A stretch of DNA of 64,000 nt from NCBI GenBank assembly GCA_914767715.1, contig OU612069.1, forward strand, positions 28,021,387 to 28,085,386, given 5' to 3'. The DNA comes from Membranipora membranacea. Taxonomy: Eukaryota; Bryozoa; Gymnolaemata; Cheilostomatida; Membraniporidae. The notes beneath the pieces were generated by a model. It did not search any database. It was given only the letters and a program-made list of their open reading frames with translations, and was not told the DNA's origin. The translations under genes and the position numbers were made by a program. Every line of letters starts with the position of its first letter. Positions within the stretch are counted from its first letter, which is position 1. Below are positions 47,445-59,200 of this stretch, piece by piece.

Positions 47445-47805
47445 TGTCAGTTTGGCGCAGTGGTTAGTGTGTCTGCCACTTGACCAGCCGGTTGTGGGTT
47501 CAAACCCCCTCCGGGACCGAAAGTCGTTTCGACTTTGACTGATCACACAGTCCCTTCGGATCAAGACTATATATAATGGAGGTCTTCTGTATGTACAACA
47601 CCATCGTGCATGCAGATTAAAGAACCCTCTTGTATGGTATAGCTCTATAATAATACAGAAGGATGCTGTCATCAACCACTGCAGCTCCGGCCTTGTAGCG
47701 CTATGCTCATGCTGGGTTAAAGCTGTCAGTGGTTGAAAAGTGGCACTAAGTCTCGGAAACCTAGTCGTCACCATAAACCTCTTCCTATGCCGCACCTCGG
47801 TGCAG
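47445..47805 (+). mobile_element. Second SINE type, tRNA-like head with conserved central block
   Basis: The head TTTGGCGCAGTGGTTAGTGT has an A-box-like sequence, and TTGTGGGTTCAAACCCCCTC supplies a near-consensus B box. The body includes GTGCATGCAGATTAAAGAAC, resembling the 'gttaaagaacc' core of several metazoan SINE superfamilies (an inference from memory). It lies in what would be an intron of the transporter pseudogene, where exon(s) for membrane segments 3-4 would be expected. The minus-strand frame across it is not a gene. Confidence 0.65.
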
Positions 47806-49334
47806 TCATCGTCTACCTAGATGGACAGCAAATGTTATATTATTAGCACAGATAATATCCATCAGAAAAGTACAGGTCATTGGGTGTATGATGTCAGTTC
47901 TAGGTAATGCGGTTATGCAACAGAGCACTGGCACGTAATTCTGCTGTTTGGTGTGGTTGCAGGTATGGACTTTATGTTTCTAATATGCTCTTAGTGCCGA
48001 TGACAAGCTGTGGTGGACTTATCACTTTGAGAAGCAAAGTCTACATATGGCTATCGCTGCAGCAATTACTGGCTTCTTTGCTGGCTACACGCTTGTCCCT
48101 GTTCCAGCTAGTTATCTGTTTAAAACCTATGGTTTTAATCACGCCATGCTCATAGCGTCTTCAGTTATGATATTACATATCCCATGCATGATATTTTACT
48201 CGCAACCTGAAAATGTTGTGAGTAATGAACATCTTCCATCAGCGACTTCTCCTAATGGCAATGAAAAGTATTCTTAGAGATTTAAAGGTAGTTGTTTTCT
48301 CACTGATGCCTTGTACACATAACCATCGAGGAAAATGCTCCTGAAAACCGCTATTGTTTTGAGGTATTGATATGATTATGACAAGGCAACGGCACCGGTA
48401 GCTTCTGATATCAATCATATCAGATACCGTCAGAAGCAAATGCAAGCAAGCAAAGCAATGTTTGATACCACTTGTATCTGAACATTATACCCTCATAATG
48501 ATTTATTGACAGTATCACAACACTCCTGATCCTGTTCAATTCAATCAACCATTCAACCTATTACGCAAACCATTTCTATTTCAGTTATGGCTTCTCCTGC
48601 TGTCCTCCTTTGTGAGGACATGTGGCTTCTCCGGATTCTTCACGATATACCAGGACTACGCTGATCATGAACTGAAGCTATCACTGACTGAATCTGGTAC
48701 AGCAGGGGCTGTCATGTGTTATTGTTTCTATAACACACACATTGGAATTGAAATACAACAAAGTATTTGCCCTTGCTATTTCTGCGCTACTGCAAAGAGA
48801 TGTAATTTCCACATCTTGTACCAAGGTAATTATATAAGTTGTTATCTATGCATTATTCATTATTTATTTGTGAGTTAGGAGAATTGAACTTTCATGCCTA
48901 AGAGACACCTTATGTCCCCAAAATGTTTATCAAAATGAACAGAGTTTAGACATTTGTAGCCCAACCACATTGGTAGGTACAAATGGAATTGGAAAAATGT
49001 TCGACAATTTTTTGATAGGATGGTTTGAATTGACATTATATATGGCATGTTGATGTCACATCATCATATTAACTGGTTTATTTCAAAGCAATCTGGTATG
49101 ACCAAATCATTGTAGTCCACAGAGTTAATGTAAAACCCCAAACTTTCCATAGTTCCAACTACATCAGACCTGTGATGTGTGATAATAATAAGAGTAGGAC
49201 TTGGGACAGACATTCCATGAACAAAAAGTCACTTACTGAATCATATGCACAAACTACATTTGGAAAAAAAGTGAAAACCGGATCCTCCAGATATTGATAA
49301 TTCAATTAATCCTGTACTCATGAGAGATGGTTTG

Positions 49335-49405
49335 ATATACATATACATACAATACATATACATATACATACATATACATACAATACATTACATACAGATA
49401 TACTC
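49335..49405. repeat. (ATACAT)n microsatellite
   Basis: Imperfect ACATAC/ATACAT repeats in an intron of the transporter pseudogene, creating a low-complexity reading frame that is not a gene. Confidence 0.85.
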
Positions 49406-50621
49406 CTTGTTATGTTTGTATATTTTGATAATTTTTATGGACATATATGCAATATATCGTATATCATATATTACAAGCCATACATTTTATCTTTCATTCA
49501 GGGAGAGTTCTTTCTCTATAATGGATTATTCGGATTATTCATGGGGCTGTTTTCTGGTAATCTCCTGTCCGTTGGTAGCGAGACTGCTTGCCAACAGAAC
49601 TTTGGGTTGATAGCTGGATTGGATGCTTGTACACAAGGAATATGAGGTTCAGTGGGGCCTTCTACAGCTAGTGAGTAATTTGACATACCTTCCCTTGATT
49701 TCATTAGTATGATAGGCAGATAAAACTAACAGGTACTGCTTAACCAGGTGTAAAGGGCCACAGAGAACATCTCGGGTACTAATGCTCCAAAAATTGGTGC
49801 TGTCATTTGATTTTTTTGGTTTGGGTCAGATAAAGTTTCCAGTAAAGCATTGAAGCGTTTGCTCTGACGTACTGGCGACCCGCCCATTGGTTAGAAAAAT
49901 CAAATCTTGCTTCTCATGGTATCCGTTATCACATTCTCATCTCATATGATTTCCTAACAGGTTACTTACAGGAGAATGTTTGTTATAAACTTGGAATGTG
50001 TTCATCAGGTAGTGCCCTGATACTATGTGGAGTCCTCATCGGCATCATTAAATCTCTCAAACCTCAGCAAAGTAATAATACAGAACCACAGACTCCTGGA
50101 CCGCAAATACCTATGTAAGGCCCGTGGTCGTGCGACTTTGTTGGATATGTTCTTTTCCTTTGGAATTACAGTTGTATGTTTAGATAAAGCCTTGTAGCCT
50201 TGCAATAAATAATTGTTGATGCAGAATATCGTTCAGCAATGTTATGAAATCATCTTTATCTGAATCTGATAGGAGGTGAATTGAAGCTACTATCCTCCCT
50301 CCGTTGTTTTCTTTTACCAAAACAGAATTGCACAGCTGTCTTAGGTTTTTTGTGGTTGGTAAATTTCTGTGAATTTGAAATCTGAATTTATATATAGTGC
50401 TGCGCCAACACAACGACTTTCGTTGGTTGATTTACGGTCACATCTTACAATGTTGAACAATGATAGGTTTAAAAAGTAATCCGGTAGTTCATGTTTAGCC
50501 AAGTTCCAGAATTAGAAAAAAAATCAATGGTGTTTGCCAGATGCAGACTTTTATAATGAAAATGTTGTAGTAAAGTATCTGTAGAGTTTTTTTGGTAGAT
50601 TTTGTCTTATTTTTCAATGGT

Positions 50622-51126
50622 GTTCAAGTGTACAGGAAAGCAAAAAACAACCACTGTTCATATCAAAGCTTTGCCATTGCGTGAACAAAAAATAAAAATT
50701 TTCGCACACAGACATTATTGAATGATGTAGCCTAATTTAAAATGCAAAATCAAGGGTCTAGAAGGGTCTACAGTATATTATCTCCCCTGTCACGGATTCA
50801 CATTAAAATGATGATCCATTTACAGTATAACATTAGGCCTAGCCCAGGCTTGCCTAGGGCAGTTACAAGGCTGCTCTACTTACACTACAAGTTATCAACA
50901 AACAGTATTGGACAACGGTAGTGTAGTCAAAGATATTTTAGTGATAACCCGCGACAGGGGAGATAACATACTGTAGACCCTTCTAGACCCTGGATGTTCG
51001 CACTTTAAATTAGGCTACATCATTCAATAATGTCCTTGTGCAAAAAAATTACTTTTTTTGTTCGTTGCAATGGCAAAGCTTTGATATGAACGGGTGGTTG
51101 TTTTTTGCTTTCCTACACACTTTAAC
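50622..51126. mobile_element. Large foldback element with arms of about 165 bp
   Basis: The left arm starts AAGTGTACAGGAAAGCAAAA and includes AAAGCTTTGCCATTGC, TGATGTAGCCTAATTTAAA and GGGTCTAGAAGGGTCTACAG. The right arm gives the complements in reverse order: CTGTAGACCCTTCTAGACCC, TTTAAATTAGGCTACATCA, AATGGCAAAGCTTT and TTTTTTGCTTTCCTACACAC. The spacer is about 150 bp and has no coding potential. This is a MITE or foldback DNA transposon that could form a long RNA hairpin if transcribed. Confidence 0.8.
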
Positions 51127-54100
51127 TCATACTTATTTGCTTCTTATATGGTCTTATTTGCTTCATGCATTGATTGGTGGTTAATAAAAGTTCATAATAT
51201 ACCATAATCTAATGTTCAGAGAAAGGTTGTACTCAAAGATAATCTCATAGGGAAGTGTAGTGGGTAGCTAATTTCTGTTATTGACCATTGTTTTTTATGA
51301 GTGGTTCGACCGCAGTATGAGATGCATATCAGATACAGTACTTCCAATGCTGGTAGCATGTTGGTCTTTGTCTCATTTTTGCAATGTGCAGTGGTTTGTC
51401 ATTTTTTAGCCTTTAGACTGTAGATGAATGAGGTGTTTTTTAAAGGTTGTTTATATTAGGCACTCTAATTCTTCATTACACCTTTCATCATAACAGTATT
51501 GAGATTTGGTTCTATAGAAGCATGGGCGGTACTGCTACCAAGCAGTTCTCCATTCCAGTGTTCAACAATAGTTGCCATCAGTGTTTGATCAGCTATCGTG
51601 ACATTATATTTTCGGATCTACTATTGACTTGGCTTGTAGAGTTATAAAAATTCTATCATTATAGATTCTTCTGCTATGGTGGCGATGGCGTTTGGAACTT
51701 TATCATGATTCACAGTTGAGTAATGTCTTTTCTTACTATTGAAAATGATGCATTTCCTGCATCAGAAACCAGGTCTGTTATCTTGGAGGTTTTCAAATTT
51801 TCAGAGTTGGGGACGGTGGTGATTTTTGCTCTTGCTGTGAGGGAGCCAATTGTGCTTGCACTTTTTTGAACAATATTAAGAATTTGTATGTATGAACCAT
51901 ATGATGGGTCATGCTCGAATCAGAATCCTCAATCACGAATGACCAGTCTGCTAGGTGTGTGTTGCTAGTATGGCTATCAATGCTTGTGCTGATATATAGG
52001 AAATAGCCTTTAGAGGAGTTTGAACTCATTGATGAGGATTCATATAACCTAGAATTCTAGCAATTATTGAGAGAAGATAAAAGTACACGACCATTACCCT
52101 AAGTGGCCTTGACCTATATGTTGAGGTGTTAATTGAAGCCTAATAAGTTATCATTTTAATGTGTAATTAAGCTTCTTGTGAGGCGTCCTGTGCCGTCACC
52201 TTACATACTAGCTAAGCTAAACAAATGATGCTGGTAGGAAATTGTAAACTTACTATTGTTTCCGTGCACCAGGTCATAAGTGATACAGTATCGATGAGCC
52301 GTTAATTAATGCAATATTTGTTAGGGAGGTTTCATATATGACTGAGTAGCCCTAGACAAGCTCCATATTGAGGAAGGCCATTCTACTAAAATAAGACTGA
52401 TTGGAATGGAAGCAAGGTAATTACCATCAAATGTCACATTGCCAAATGCACAGTCATGTGTACACATGACTCATGAGGATATAAATTGACACCTTAACCT
52501 TGGTGATGATGTAACAAGGAACTAGTTCCTTGTTGCTTAAATTATTCATTCCTTGTCATAAAAAATATTTGGCATATGGTGCTGCATAGCAACAGTCAAA
52601 CTATTGATTCAACTTCATTTAAAATGATGCAACACATGACAAATTTAGTTTCTAATGAGAACATAAATCATCAATTTCCCTTTATTTAAGTGGATCAGAC
52701 TAACTGGTTACCAGCTCTCTGTTATTGTCTCATTGCTACCTAAGACAGGGAGAAGTAAAATCGAAACACAACCACCTGGCTTCAGACTCGCTGGGATTAT
52801 AGACTGGATACAAAGCTCAGATCTAAAGGTAATCGTCTGTTTTCACAAATGGTCCAAGAGACACCTGGTTATAAAGGCCAAAAACAATGTGAGAGCATTC
52901 ATATATGTTGATATATTACCTAAGATTATATTATCTCTAAGTTTTACACCTTTCAGTCATTATCAATAGTAGAACTTCAACTAAGTATTAAATTCACGTC
53001 TGTGAAACATTCAGCTGCCTCCCCTACACAAATACGGTGTAGCCGTCACAATGTATAATTGTAATTAAATGGCACAATGTCCAATCATCACAGCAGCTGT
53101 GCATATATGATGTCATGCAGAGCTTGCATGCAGTCTTGAGGGGCTGTGAGGGTTTTTGAGAGCTTATGAGGGTCAGTATCTTTGAGTCTTGAGAAGCCCC
53201 ATGTGGTTTAGTACATAGACTCAGATCTTGGGGTCGAACGACCTCGTGAGTTTGGAGTTGGATTTCAGATATTTGACCTCGGAACCAACCACAAACCGGA
53301 TCGGACCACAAACCGGATCGGATATGTGTTATGTCTGCCCGAAATGATGATGTTGAATCAACACATACTTAGCATCATTAATCACACTTATAATGACAAG
53401 GAAGAAAGTATGCATAGTCATTGATTTTGAGTTGAAATAAGATATTTTAGTTGTGCTGAAAGCACTCAGTAGGGATTATGTAGGCATTTAATATCAGTTT
53501 CATTTTCATAGCTATCCATATTAACGCTGATTAGATTTTATAGACGTTTTTTTCTGCTGAAATTGATATCAACATCTTCCCACACTTAATGGTGCATAAG
53601 ACATAATCTTTCCGAATGATGTTCATCGCAACAAAATGTCTAGTTTATGAACGAGATTATCCTCTCCTGTTTTTCAAGGCAGGACAACAATTCCTATCCC
53701 AATCACAGCAGAAAGTTTGGGACTAAACACCGGGGTTTGAGTGATCCAAAGTTGTATATATCCGAGCAGATATTTGCACATTTAAATTAAGGTAATGGTT
53801 CAGGGAAGAGATTGTTGACGGTGTTTACTTACCAATCTATTCATTGAACTTAAATGATTGTATATAATATATGCAAGGAGTTAGAGACAAGGAGATGCAA
53901 CAGCCTTACATTTACAAACTAATGTTGTCTCACAGGCAGAGTTATCCCCTACCATCAAATAATGATTCCTCTTCAACCTCGGAAAGGATGTCAGCAATCT
54001 AGATCAATATCTGACTATTCAGCTGAAGCCTAGCTTTCCAAGTTTTGAACTGCTAAGACAGGTCAATATATCGGCTGAAAAGTACATTTTTAATGGTTGC

Positions 54101-56229
54101 AGGTAAAAATGCCAAATTACCATTTGGGCTTTTGAGAACTTAGCAGAAATAGAAAGCCCTTCACTCAGGGAGACACTGGATTATCTAGCATAACTAGAGT
54201 TATTTGCTATGTTTTAATGTCATCAATTCAAATTATCCATGCATTGGAAGATCACTATCATACTGTGTCACTGTACTTAGAGCAATTTAGCCAGTAGTAA
54301 TAAACATGGTAAGAGCTTATAATAATTTAAAGATATTTTTTCATGATCTGCTATCTTGGAGCTATTCAAATGGGATTAAAATGAACCGGTTGTGCTCTTA
54401 AGCCATTTTGTGGGTCAATGGATCTCTCTACTTTATATTCATCTGTACACTTGGGTAGTGAAACATAATTATTCAATGGTAAACTGTGATTATAAACTAC
54501 ATCTCATTATTAGATACAAATTTTTTATGAGACAATATTCATATAGCCTCATTTCCACATTAAAATTTATGATGGGGAAATACTGTGGCACACTGTAATA
54601 TTTTCAGAAAGAGACTGAGGCTATTTTCGTTGCCCATCCTTGATTCTAATTCCGCTAAATTCACTAGTCATGACAATTTTAGTTAAGTACCATTTATTTA
54701 TCCGATCCAAGGTTGCCTTATCCTGATCTGTTCGATCCCTACTCAGATCACCTGACAGAACGAAAAAATCAGATCAAAACCTCTACAAATAACATAACCA
54801 ATATATTTTAATGGTCATTTACCCTAAACAAGTGGGTTATTTGGCCTGCTTTGAGGTGATTGAATTCTGTCTGCATGTGATTTATGTATTTCATAAAACC
54901 AGAGAGTCTTTGAAAGTTTTACTTTTTAGGCACCAATAGCTGCTTCCACCTTTGAAAGTATCTTTTTTCTCGCTTTATTCAGCCCTCTCACAAACACGTC
55001 GACTATAAACTCTCATTGCAACAGTTGTTTGTGAGGTCATAGCAAGCACATTATGTTTCCCTCTGTTTTATTGAATTTGGTGGCTGCAGCCTCAGATGCC
55101 CTCTCACTTCTCTGCATATACACTTGCTGACATAAATTGATTTGAGTCACGATTGTATCCTGTCTCATAACATTTCACTTTGCAGTAAAATTTACAATCT
55201 TGCTTTTATTCCTTTTAAATTGAGTTGAGAAGTGGATTAAATGGGAATGTTTTACGTTATTCTAAGGAGAAATAATGGAATTCCTTGGGCAATTATTAAG
55301 ACAGATCTCTTCCAACTTTCTCGGTTAAAAATACTAGGAAATAGTACTAAGACTACCTATCTATCTCCACCTACCTATGAATATTGTAAAATTTGGGAGA
55401 ATTTTTTAGGACAATGAGGTGCATATACGATGGTTCATATCAGACTCTCAATTGAATAACGTTTATGCATTGGTTATTAGCTCATTTAGGCCACTTTGGT
55501 TTGAAAAATGAGGTGCAAATGTGATGCAAGGCACAGGCCAAAAAGATTAAGGTTATTTACTGCGGGAAGGCCCTAAGCTACATGTCATGACAATTTAATA
55601 AATGGATTCGTATCAATTATAATAGGATTTGCCCTCTTTGTTAGAATGCTTATAATTATATTACATGTCCTTACCAGCTTAGAAGCATTTTGGGGAAATA
55701 GTAGAGTTGATAGGAGCAGAAATTCAGAAATTGCCCCTCATGGATGCTTCAGAGTTGTCTTGTAAACATTATTCAGTTGAAAGTCTGATACAAACAATTG
55801 TACCTGCACTGCATCGTCCTGAATGATCTCCTCAAAATGGATCATCCTGTCCTTTATCAAAATAGCATGACATTACGTCATGCTGAAACAAATATTTTCA
55901 GAATCAGAATCAGAATCAGAATGTCCAATTCAGTTAACGTTGGTATCATAACATCAAGGGATCCAATGTTGATAAACAAATCCTTGGTACTCTAGTTATT
56001 TTAATTTACATTGTTGTGTAATTTTGGAGCGCAGTCCAAAACTTTTAATACTGCTAGAATTTGTTTCATTATTTGGTCAAGCAGAATCAATGAATTTTGG
56101 CAATTAGCTGTGCTCTATCCCCTATAAAGTATCCTCTCTCAAAGGGAGTAGTTGTTTCAAATGTTACTTATTTCATAATCTAAATAATATGGAAGAAATT
56201 TGCCAATGAAATGTTTGGTTTTCTTGCAG
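51127..56229. other. Gene-poor stretch upstream of the NHL receptor
   Basis: No coding exon chain is visible over about 5 kb. A (TCAGAA)n run lies at about 55,899-55,920. Any 5' untranslated exon of the receptor gene should lie here, because the start codon at 56,230 directly follows an acceptor (TTTTCTTGCAG). Confidence 0.45.
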
Positions 56230-59200
56230 ATGTTACTGTCATTTTGTTTCTTGGAGATACTCAGCAGAATATCAGCGCTTCAGTGAGTAACTAGTTTATA
56301 ATGAAGTACTAACAATTGACAAACAGAAATGGATTTTTAGTGAAGTCAGGTCCATGTTGAGATATTAGTGTCTGTATTTGAAAATGTGTATGTACACACA
56401 TTCAAACTTAATCATGCCTCAATTTAGACAATATGAGTTTACCTGATTTAATTATTAATTCATCCAACACATTATACCGAAAACTGATGCAACTTTGACT
56501 GCTTACTGTTCCAATAAGGACAATCTCTAATCCTAGGCCATTGATGCTTGACTGAATAGTTCATTGGGTTTAAAAACCTTATAACAAAAAATTTTGTGGT
56601 TTCCCATTTTTCGCTGTTCTATCCACCATTGTTTCTTTCAGATTACCAATAATGATGTTAATACCATGGCTAATGGTAGTATTTTCCGTGTTAAATGATA
56701 CCATTGAAATCCTCGGCCTTTTTTTCAGTGAGGTTCATTATCAAATACTCAAAAAACTAACCAATATTGTATAGTTATAATTTCAAAACAATTTTGTATT
56801 CTATTGTATCATTTGATAGGATGTTTCAAAATCACCCTGAGTTTAAATCAGTTTTACAATAAACATGCAAGTTTTTTCGGCTGCTAAGGTTGTCTGTCCA
56901 TGATGAGATGGGAATAGTTGCCAACACACGCCACTCTGTGTACCATCTACTCAAAGACGAGCAAATTAGTGGAAATGTGCTCTATAGTACTTCAACATCA
57001 CTATCAACTACCGATGGCAATACAACATCAATGATTGTTGGGTCAGCAACTACTTTCGGATACAAAGAAGGAATGGGTGAGAACGCTAGATTTAGATCTG
57101 TGTCAACTTTTATACAGCATACTTCTTCTACTTTGCTATTGGTGGATAGTGGCAATCACTGCCTCAGGTCTGTTTCTCGGTTGACAAACACAACATCAAC
57201 TTTTGTTGGTAAATGTGAAACACCTTTCCAATGGGAGGGAACAAATCCATTATTCAACTCACCATCAGCCGTCATCGAAGATTCAATGTCACCTGGAAAC
57301 TTCTTCATTACTGAACGATTAGGACAAAGATTAAAGTACATGACAGTGAGGGGTGAAATAAAAAATGTGACAACCGTCTACAGAGGCATACAAAGATTCA
57401 GCAGAATGGTGCAGCAGACAACTTCAGGAAATATCTACATAACCTATGACAATGGTATCGCATTCTATGACTATCTGCAAAGGACGATGTCTATTTTGGT
57501 TGGGTCATCTACACAGGTTGGGTCATCCACTCTGGGATTTGAGGATGGTATGTTCTCATCAACAAAGTTTAATAAACCACTAGGCATTGTGTTTCTGGAT
57601 AGAGACATTCTCTTGGTTTCTGATAGTAAATTGCAGACTGCGAATGTTAGATTTGAGCACCAACACCAGCTCATCAATCTGTTCAGGAAAACGAGGATAT
57701 AGTGATGGTAACCTAACAACCTGTCAACTGGATGATCCTCGAGCGTTGATGATCAAGAATGACATTGTCTATATCGGCATGTTTCGCTCAATAAAGAAAG
57801 TAACAGGTTGGTGAAATTGGGGAGCCAAATGAAATAACTCATAGTTTGTTACAGATTGAGGTTATATCATCAATAACATTCAAAATAGTATAATCAAATG
57901 AGAATTTTATTGCTTGTGTAAACAATGTAGGCTAATTTTCACAGATCAAAGCTTAAACCTTTTCCCAAGGATGTTATTATTCTAAAATGAAATTTTGATT
58001 TAGGACGAACAGATGTGAATACACAGTCTCCTACTGAAGCCACAACAATTCATGTTACCAGCACAAGTAAGACAACTCTGATGTCTCAAGGTACTGCAGG
58101 CTAATACATCTTAAAAATCACATGAATTCTTTCAGCGATGTGAAGCAATATTAGATCTTATATTACTGTCGCACAAATTAAAGTTACAAGTATTCATTAC
58201 TCCATCTATGTTTTACACTAAACACGCTTTCAATAAGACCATTAGGAATTTTCATAAGAAGTTCTCACATACGAAGCTAATTTAATTGAGCATATTAAAA
58301 ATGGGAAATGTCAACATTTGGCACTGCTTATCAGTTTTCAACAAATTGCGCACCTCAGAATGACAAAACAAACCTTAAAAAGCTCCCTAATTTGGCTTTT
58401 TTAGCATTCTGTTGTACGTAATTCGGCGAAAACTGCTACGCAGTTCCAAAGGATGTCAGAAGCCAGCATTTCAGTTGGCTCTTATTTGTTTGACCTGTCT
58501 TGACTTGCTGCTTAAAATTCCACAGTATATTAACCAAATTTCAAAATTTACACGCATTATGACGTTGAAAGCCACTTTTGCCTCAGACATCAGATATTAT
58601 TTTGAATCAAAAACTATAAGGTACTTTATCTCTAGAAATGAATATTACCTGATATGGGATTTCTTGCAATCATATTGGCTCAGCCATCAACTTTGCTAAG
58701 AACAGCATTTTTGGCCTCATTCCTTCGAAAAAATGACATTGTCATCCAATCCAATTTTTGTTGAGCTGTTAACCATCAGTAGCACAGCTGCAGCTTTTCA
58801 ACTCTGTATAGAAAGTCAATATTTGTTGACCCCATACCACTACCTTAAAGGGTACACACAAAGCAATGATGTCTATGTTCATTTTATTCTAGAATTTGAC
58901 CGAAATTGGTTGCTTTATGTCAAGATAAGTTTATTAATTCACTGCCTTCTAGTCCACTCGGGGCACATCCTCGAAATTATATCCATATATTATTCCATTG
59001 TAAATCTCAGGTAAAGAGGATGCAAAGAATGTCAACACAAGTTTAAACTCTCTTGATGATTATTCTGTCACACTAGCAACAAAATCATTTGTTTGTTTTA
59101 TATGTTTGGCCAATGTATTGTCTCTGACCTGACGGTCGTTGTTGTACGGTTTTGTTTCAGGACATTCGAGAAAGCAATCACCCACCAAAGCAATACCGAT

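Larger units (their letters stand above)
46936..50118 (+). pseudogene. Decayed monocarboxylate-transporter-like (MFS, SLC16 type) gene
   Basis: Recognisable exons in order: 46936-47200 (start; helices 1-2, LISSILSYGLPSGFSFGIAG, RASWSVAVLTVFFLIL); about 47962-48277 (AMLIASSVMILHIPCMIFY, helices 4-6); about 48586-48720 (LWLLLLSSFVRTCGFSG, helix 7); about 49501-49676 (LYNGLFGLFMGLFSGNLL, helix 10); 49961-50118 (SGSALILCGVLIGIIKSL, helix 12, stop TAA). Defects: no exon between 47,200 and 47,960 for the missing segment, where a SINE sits; a frameshift between VSNMLLVPMTS and WWTYHFEKQSLHMA; and an in-frame TGA at 49,643-49,645 just before GSVGPST, the conserved GPP region of MCTs. Proton-linked carboxylate transport is the family role, but this copy is very unlikely to work. 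Confidence 0.7.

Noticed and set aside
47433-47795. 120-codon minus-strand reading frame
   Set aside because: It lies wholly on a SINE and has no domain.
49320-49490. Reading frame rich in Tyr/Ile over the ATACAT repeats
   Set aside because: A low-complexity product of a microsatellite.
56230-56282. Alternative reading DVTVILFLGDTQQNISAS of the first receptor exon
   Set aside because: The signal-peptide frame begins with ATG and joins exon 2 in the correct phase; the alternative does neither.
57616-57645. GT...AG of 11 bases (GTAAATTGCAG) as a tiny intron explaining the NHL frameshift
   Set aside because: Too short to splice, and removing 11 bases gives the wrong frame.
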